Part shown: positions 60,122 to 64,000 of the stretch, piece after piece
Numbering within the stretch: position 1 is the first letter of the stretch
Layout: each line of letters begins with the position of its first letter
The notes under the pieces: generated by a model
Database searches by the model: none
The model's input: only the letters and a program-made list of their open reading frames with translations
What the model was told of the DNA's origin: nothing
Made by a program: the position numbers and the translations under genes
DNA from: Frigoriglobus tundricola
GTDB taxonomy: Bacteria > Planctomycetota > Planctomycetia > Gemmatales > Gemmataceae
Direction of reading: 5' to 3'
Length of the DNA: 64,000 nucleotides
NCBI RefSeq assembly: GCF_013128195.2
Contig: NZ_CP053452.2
Span: 9,610,001-9,674,000 of the forward strand

Positions 60122-60697
60122 TCAATCGGGTGGGGGCTGTTCGTGTCCAAGATGGCGATCTCCTGCTTCGCTGCGGGGAGCGCTCGGTACGCTTCCTCCC
60201 ACCATGACCCGGAATGCCTCCCTGGGCTTACCGTACCCGTGCGATCCGCCCGCCGCCAGCGCCGACAGCAGCGTGTCGTTCAGCCGGTCGCCGACTTCCG
60301 GGAGGGTCAGTTCGCCCTCCCTGATGCAGAACTCTGCAATCTTGACGAGTTCGTTCATCGACCCCGACACGGAACGGTTGAGTGTCTTCGCAAACCGAAC
60401 CGGCCCGTTGTCGTCGGCAAGCAGAGTGCGGGTCAGGGATTCGTGGCCGAGAGCGGTCAGGCATTCCCGGATGCCGCCGAAGGCCCGCTCCCGGAAACTC
60501 GTCACGTTCGTTACTGCCTTGCCCGACACCACCGCCGACAGCAGCGATCCAGTGTTGCTCACGAGGATGAAGTTGCTGCGGCCCACGGGAAACGAGTGCG
60601 CCGACCAGTCGAGCAACGGATTTTCGTGAAGGGGCAGTGCCTCCAGCGCCCCGGCCTTGACCTTGGCGTTCAGCACTTGCGAGAGGCGGAAGATCAT
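60122..60697 (-). CDS. DUF6933 family protein
   Basis: A 191-residue protein from ATG 60697 (MIFRLSQVLNAKVKAGALEAL). The family-typical phrases are PLHENPLLDWSAHSFPVGRSNFILVSNTGSLLSAVVSGKAVTN and VRFAKTLNRSVSGSMNELVKIAEFCI, then LNDTLLSALA. I match this to DUF6933, an uncharacterised family. The extension after GGSHGYGKPREAF is typical of planctomycete members. A 42-base stretch of this gene recurs at 63698-63739. Confidence 0.8.
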   Translation of the reverse strand: MIFRLSQVLNAKVKAGALEALPLHENPLLDWSAHSFPVGRSNFILVSNTGSLLSAVVSGKAVTNVTSFRERAFGGIRECLTALGHESLTRTLLADDNGPVRFAKTLNRSVSGSMNELVKIAEFCIREGELTLPEVGDRLNDTLLSALAAGGSHGYGKPREAFRVMVGGSVPSAPRSEAGDRHLGHEQPPPD

Positions 60698-60857
60698 CGC
60701 ACAACTCCCGACCAGTACCGCACCCAAACGACGCCCTCGAACGGCCCTCGGCCGATTCGGGTAAACTAGAACCGCCACCAGATGCGGGGAATCCGTCCAC
60801 GATTCGTACCGCCGCCGCCATCGGGCGATACGCCTCCCACCGGACGAGGATTCTACC

Positions 60858-61553
60858 ATGCCGCAGACCCCGCACGTCGAGAAACACTTCACGTCGTCAG
60901 AGACGATCCGGGACATCGTGATCGGCATGTCGGACGGGCTGACCGTTCCGTTCGCTCTGGCGGCGGGGCTGTCGGGGGCCGTCGAAGCGACCGGGATCAT
61001 CATCACGGCGGGGCTGGCCGAGGTCGCAGCCGGTGCGATTGCGATGGGGTTGGGCGGGTATCTGGCCGCACGGACGGACGCCGAACACTTCGCCTCTGAG
61101 CGGGCACGGGAGGAGAAGGAAACGGAGGAGATGCCGGACGAGGAAGCCGCCGAGGTCGCCGCCGTGTTGCGGTCCTACGGGCTGGAAGAAGACAAGGTGG
61201 AAACCGTCGTGAACTCCATCCGTGCCGACAAGAAGCGGTGGGTGGACTTCATGATGCGGTTCGAGTTGGGGCTGGAGGAGCCGGACCCGATGCGGGCCAG
61301 GAACAGCGCCCTGACCATCGCCCTGTCGTACATCGCCGGGGGCATGGTGCCACTCGCCCCGTACTTCTTCATCCCGTCGGTCCATACGGCGCTCCTCGCC
61401 TCGGTCGGCGTCACCCTGCTGGCTCTCCTGGTGTTCGGGTACGTCAAGGGTCGGTTCACGACGGCCAAGCCGTTCCGCAGTGCGTGGCAAACGGTGGTCG
61501 TCGGCGGGCTGGCGGCGGCGGCGGCGTTCCTCATCGCCAAGGCCATCGGGTGA
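60858..61553 (+). CDS. VIT1/CCC1 family metal transporter
   Basis: A 231-residue membrane protein starting MPQTPHVEKHFTSSETIRDI. The first helix VIGMSDGLTVPFALAAGLSGA and second GLAEVAAGAIAMGLGGYLAARTDAEHFASERAREEKE are diagnostic of VIT1/CCC1 proteins, with Asp and Glu residues for metal transport. Three further helices follow (GGMVPLAPYFFIPS, then SVGVTLLALLVFGYVKG, then TVVVGGLAAAAAFLIAKA). It should move Fe or Mn across the inner membrane. GAGG precedes the ATG. Confidence 0.93.
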   Translation: MPQTPHVEKHFTSSETIRDIVIGMSDGLTVPFALAAGLSGAVEATGIIITAGLAEVAAGAIAMGLGGYLAARTDAEHFASERAREEKETEEMPDEEAAEVAAVLRSYGLEEDKVETVVNSIRADKKRWVDFMMRFELGLEEPDPMRARNSALTIALSYIAGGMVPLAPYFFIPSVHTALLASVGVTLLALLVFGYVKGRFTTAKPFRSAWQTVVVGGLAAAAAFLIAKAIG

Positions 61554-61611
61554 CGGCGACCGCCTACATTACCATCAGACGCAGAACGCAGCCGGACTTC
61601 GCCTTCCGGGA

Positions 61612-61664
61612 TCGGGAGGGAACCCCGTTAAGTGTCGCCGGGAGGTTGACACGGGACGGATGGC
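61612..61664 (+). repeat. Copy 1 of a ~53-bp direct repeat
   Basis: TCGGGAGGGAAC, then a variable dozen bases, then GCCGGGAGGTTGACACGGGA and CGGATGGC. It matches 62557-62610 with a few substitutions and one indel. Both copies read through as GRLTRDGW/GKLTRDGW in the plus frame. The pair brackets the methyltransferase gene. Confidence 0.75.
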
Positions 61665-61726
61665 GCACAGTAGCCACCCGCTCTGCAATCGTCGCCATAC
61701 CGATGGAAAGGTGGAGGGGGATGTGA

Positions 61727-62542
61727 ATGACGGACCACGAATACAAGCAGAGGTTGGCCGAGAACTTCGACGCCCGGAGCCTCGACTACAACACGAACAA
61801 CTTCCACGGGCGGCTCGCCGAGCGGGTCGTGGCCCTCGCTCGCCCGCAGCCGGACGATGTTGTTCTGGACATCGCTACCGGCACGGGCTTGGCGGCACTC
61901 GCCGCCGCACGACTCGTTGGTGCGGGCGGTCGGGTCGTCGGCGTGGACGTGTCGCCGGGCATGTTGGCGGGGGCGAAGCAGGCCGTCGAAGCAGCCGGGG
62001 CGAAGAACGTCGAACTGGTTCAGGCCGACGCCGAGGAGAAGACGTTTCCTGCGGCGAGCTTCGACGTGGTGCTGTGCGTCTCGTCCCTGCCGTACTTCAC
62101 CGACATCCCCGCCGCCCTCAAGACGTGGCACGGCTACCTGAAGTCCGGTGGGCGGGTGGCCTTCAACTGCTGGTCGGCGGGGTCGTATGTCACCGGCTCG
62201 CTCGTCCGGGCGGTCGCCGCCCGGCACGGCATCGTGATGCCGGTGACGGGGGAGGAGATCGGCTCGCCGGATCGCTGCCGTGCGGTCCTTGCCGCTGCCG
62301 GGTTCGTGGACCCGGACGTGGTGGTCGAGCCGACCGGCCAGCACTTCGTCCCGATGGCTCAGGTCGAGAGGGCGTGGGACGGGTGGGTGAAGAACCCGGT
62401 GTTCCACCCCCGCAACCCGGACGCTGCCGCCAAGCTGCTCGGCCTGCGGGACGAGTACCTGACCGAAGCCCGGAGTCGGGCCACCGAGCAAGGGGTGTGG
62501 GACGAAATGACCGCCTACTTCGTGGTGGGCAAGAAGGCGTAG
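61727..62542 (+). CDS. Class I SAM-dependent methyltransferase
   Basis: A 271-residue protein with a strong GGAGGGGG upstream of the ATG. Motif I is VVLDIATGTGLAALAAA, followed by VVGVDVSPGMLAGAKQAVE (motif II Asp) and VELVQADAEEKTFPAASFDVVLCVSSLPYFTD. The last phrase is typical of the UbiE/Methyltransf_11 group. The acceptor is unknown. It appears intact in a neighbourhood of decayed genes. Confidence 0.92.
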   Translation: MTDHEYKQRLAENFDARSLDYNTNNFHGRLAERVVALARPQPDDVVLDIATGTGLAALAAARLVGAGGRVVGVDVSPGMLAGAKQAVEAAGAKNVELVQADAEEKTFPAASFDVVLCVSSLPYFTDIPAALKTWHGYLKSGGRVAFNCWSAGSYVTGSLVRAVAARHGIVMPVTGEEIGSPDRCRAVLAAAGFVDPDVVVEPTGQHFVPMAQVERAWDGWVKNPVFHPRNPDAAAKLLGLRDEYLTEARSRATEQGVWDEMTAYFVVGKKA

Positions 62543-62556
62543 TTGAGCGGCGGCTG

Positions 62557-62610
62557 TCGGGAGGGAACGTCACTTGAGCATCGCCGGGAAGTTGACACGG
62601 GACGGGTGGC
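62557..62610 (+). repeat. Copy 2 of a ~53-bp direct repeat
   Basis: Same element as 61612-61664. Its end fuses in frame to the MFS remnant, providing the remnant's first codons (SIAGKLTRDGW). Confidence 0.75.
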
Positions 62611-62924
62611 TGCCGCTGATGCCCGACGTGTATTGGGCGGTCGGGGTGCTGCTGGCCCGGTTCAGCATCTCGCAGATGGACGTGCCGACCCGTCAGGCGT
62701 ACACGATGGCGGCGGTGCGGCCCGACGAGCGCTCGGCGGCGGCGGGCGTGACGGGCGTGGCCCGGTCGGTGGGCGCTTCGCTCTCGCCGGTGGTGGCGAC
62801 GGTCCTCGTGGGGAGCGTGGGGTGGGCGAGCGTCCCGTTCTTCCTCGCCGGGGGACTCAAGATCGTCTACGACGTGCTGCTGTACCGGGCGTTTGCGACC
62901 ACCAAGTCGGGGGACGTGAAGTGA
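62574..62924 (+). pseudogene. MFS transporter, C-terminal remnant
   Basis: After the repeat-derived SIAGKLTRDGW the frame reads LPLMPDVYWAVGVLLARFSI, then SQMDVPTRQAYTMAAVRPDERSAAAGVTGVARSVGASLSP and GWASVPFFLAGGLKIVYDVLLY. These are the last two to three helices of a major facilitator transporter (about 100 of 400 residues). The N-terminal two thirds are gone, replaced by the direct-repeat sequence. It is non-functional. Confidence 0.82.
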
Positions 62925-63020
62925 TGCGAGCGTCGGGCGAGGAAGCTCGTCTTGACGCCGCCGGGCAAGTAGAGTGGGACCGAAACGCCGCCCGCCGCCT
63001 CGAAGGAAAGGAACTCGCAC

Positions 63021-63698
63021 ATGGCACGGCCCAAGGTGATCTTGTTCGACGTGAACGAGACGCTGCTCGACCTGACGCCCGTGAAGGAGAGCGTCGGCAA
63101 GGCACTCGGCGGTCGCCCGGAGCTTGCCCCGCTGTGGTTCACGACGCTCCTCCAGTATTCGCTCGTGGCGACCGTGGCCGGGAAGTACCTCGACTTCGGC
63201 GAGATCGGGTCGGCGTGCCTGCGGATGCTCGCTAAGAACCACGGCGTCGAGTTGTCCGAGGACGACGCCAGAGGAGCCGTGTCCCCGATGCGGTCGCTCC
63301 CGCCGCACCCCGACGTGATACCGGCCCTGAAACGGCTGCGGGACGCCAAGCACCGGCTCGTCACGCTGACCAACTCCTCGAAGGCGGCGGTGGCCGACCA
63401 GATGAAACACGCCGGGCTGACGGACTTCTTCGAGTCGTCTTTGAGCGTCGAGGACGTTGGGAAGTACAAGCCGCACGCCGACGTGTACCGCTGGGCGGCG
63501 GGCCGGGTCGGGGCCGACGTGTCGGAGTGCCTGCTCGTCGCCGCCCACGGGTGGGACGTAGCGGGGGCGGCTTGGGCCGGGATGAAGACCGCATTCGTCG
63601 CCCGGCCCGGCCAGCAGGTGTTCCCGCCCGGTCCTGGGCCGGGCATTACGATCCCGTCGCTCGCCGAACTTGAGGGCGAGTTGGATCGCCGGTCGTAG
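63021..63698 (+). CDS. Haloacid dehalogenase, type II
   Basis: A 225-residue HAD protein with AGGA before the ATG. Motif I is ILFDVNETLLDLTP with the nucleophile Asp, motif II VTLTNSS, motif III Lys in GKYKPHADVYRWA, and motif IV HGWDVAGAAWAGMKTAFVAR. The FDVNETLLDL and AHGWDVAGA signatures are those of (S)-2-haloacid dehalogenases. Expected reaction: hydrolytic dehalogenation of 2-haloacids, but other phosphatase-like substrates are possible. Confidence 0.92.
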   Translation: MARPKVILFDVNETLLDLTPVKESVGKALGGRPELAPLWFTTLLQYSLVATVAGKYLDFGEIGSACLRMLAKNHGVELSEDDARGAVSPMRSLPPHPDVIPALKRLRDAKHRLVTLTNSSKAAVADQMKHAGLTDFFESSLSVEDVGKYKPHADVYRWAAGRVGADVSECLLVAAHGWDVAGAAWAGMKTAFVARPGQQVFPPGPGPGITIPSLAELEGELDRRS

Positions 63699-63739
63699 CC
63701 GAGAGCGGTCAGGCACGCACGGATGCCGTCGAAGGCCCG
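63698..63739 (-). repeat. Fragment duplicated from a DUF6933 gene
   Basis: These 42 bases match 60446-60487, inside the DUF6933 gene, at 38 of 42 positions. Read on the minus strand both encode the GIRECLTALGHE-type segment. It directly abuts the dehalogenase stop and has no ORF of its own, so it is a relic of a second DUF6933 gene. Confidence 0.7.
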
Positions 63740-63908
63740 GTCCGTTGCTCGTCAACCCGGTTTTCGGTAGATTTATGCTTGTCTCTTTGACGGTGAAAAG
63801 ACGCTGCACCCGACTCCGGCTGGCACCGGCGACCGGACGGGACCGCTTGTGCCCGAAGGAGATGCGCCACGGGGAGAGGGGGCGGTAAGACGATGCCGGG
63901 GCACCGGG

Positions 63909-64000
63909 ATGAACCAGCGAAGAGATCAACAGGCCGATGACGCTCACGCCTTCCTCGCCGGGGGCGGCGAGATGGGGGAGCGCACCCGTGCCTTCGACTG
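63909..64000 (+). CDS. PAS-type sensor histidine kinase, N-terminal fragment
   Basis: From ATG 63909 the frame gives MNQRRDQQADDAHAFLAGGG, then EMGERTRAFDW before the window ends. FLAGGGEMG.R.RAFDW is the conserved opening of a large group of soluble PAS/GAF hybrid histidine kinases (followed in full-length proteins by S.TPLG....WP.SL). Only 30 residues are visible, so domain content is inferred. Confidence 0.7.
   Translation, partial: MNQRRDQQADDAHAFLAGGGEMGERTRAFD

Noticed and set aside
61612-62610. Integron attC sites around the methyltransferase gene
   Set aside because: The repeats are direct and lack recognisable R/L boxes (GTTRRRY and RYYYAAC) and the imperfect palindromic structure of attC.

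Overview
The window comes from a high-GC planctomycete, most likely a member of the Gemmataceae. The signs are two DUF1501 proteins, a DUF1549/DUF1553 cytochrome-like protein, a formylglycine-type sulfatase, a DUF1559 pseudopilin-like protein with its partner lipoprotein, a WD40 protein paired with a small c-type cytochrome, and a Met/Cys-rich small protein of a kind I associate with Gemmata relatives. These assignments are from reading the translations; no database search was run.

Layout. 1-3.3 kb: the 5' end of a parA gene, then about 1.4 kb that looks like a large structured RNA leading into an unrecognised 215-residue ORF. 3.8-9.5 kb: sulfatase/DUF1501 pair, a transposase remnant, small secreted or hypothetical proteins, and the Met/Cys-rich protein. 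9.8-11.5 kb: a glycosyltransferase-like protein and an Rrf2 regulator with a clear operator. 11.5-19.9 kb: a tightly packed nine-gene minus-strand operon holding an AhpD-like protein, a mycofactocin-type SDR, an E2/CAT-like acyltransferase, ssuA-ssuD-ssuC-ssuB, gamma-glutamyltransferase and a creatininase-family enzyme. This suggests uptake and cleavage of organosulfur or amide compounds. 20-34.3 kb: chromosomal genes (esterase, stand-alone CysA ATPase, DUF1684, aminotransferase, DUF1559 cluster, DUF1501 + DUF1549 + WD40 + cytochrome), with a 14-copy 21-bp tandem repeat between two of them.

34.6-53.1 kb is accessory DNA. It contains a tyrosine recombinase; a RIT (recombinase-in-trio) element with 30-bp terminal inverted repeats, inserted in a DUF6166-like gene; and a mobilisation-type gene set. 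That set has a DUF932-like protein, a TerY-like VWA protein, a YegI-like kinase, a ribbon-helix-helix protein, a divergent HUH relaxase, a VirD4/TraD-like coupling ATPase, a lipoprotein, a Gp37/Gp68 protein, an excisionase-like HTH and an integrase. It ends at a 53-bp copy of the 3' part of a tRNA-Val(CAC) gene, which is a probable att site. Two apparent single-base frameshifts lie in this set.

53.1-64 kb looks like a second, decaying accessory block: a P4-type primase remnant followed by helically phased GGGAACA repeats, a DUF6508 protein, an Mrr nuclease next to a truncated SF1 helicase, and a run of stress-type genes. Several of those (membrane protein, DUF1801, VOC, MFS) are truncated or internally deleted, and short direct repeats lie among them. 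The window ends inside the first codons of a PAS-type histidine kinase.
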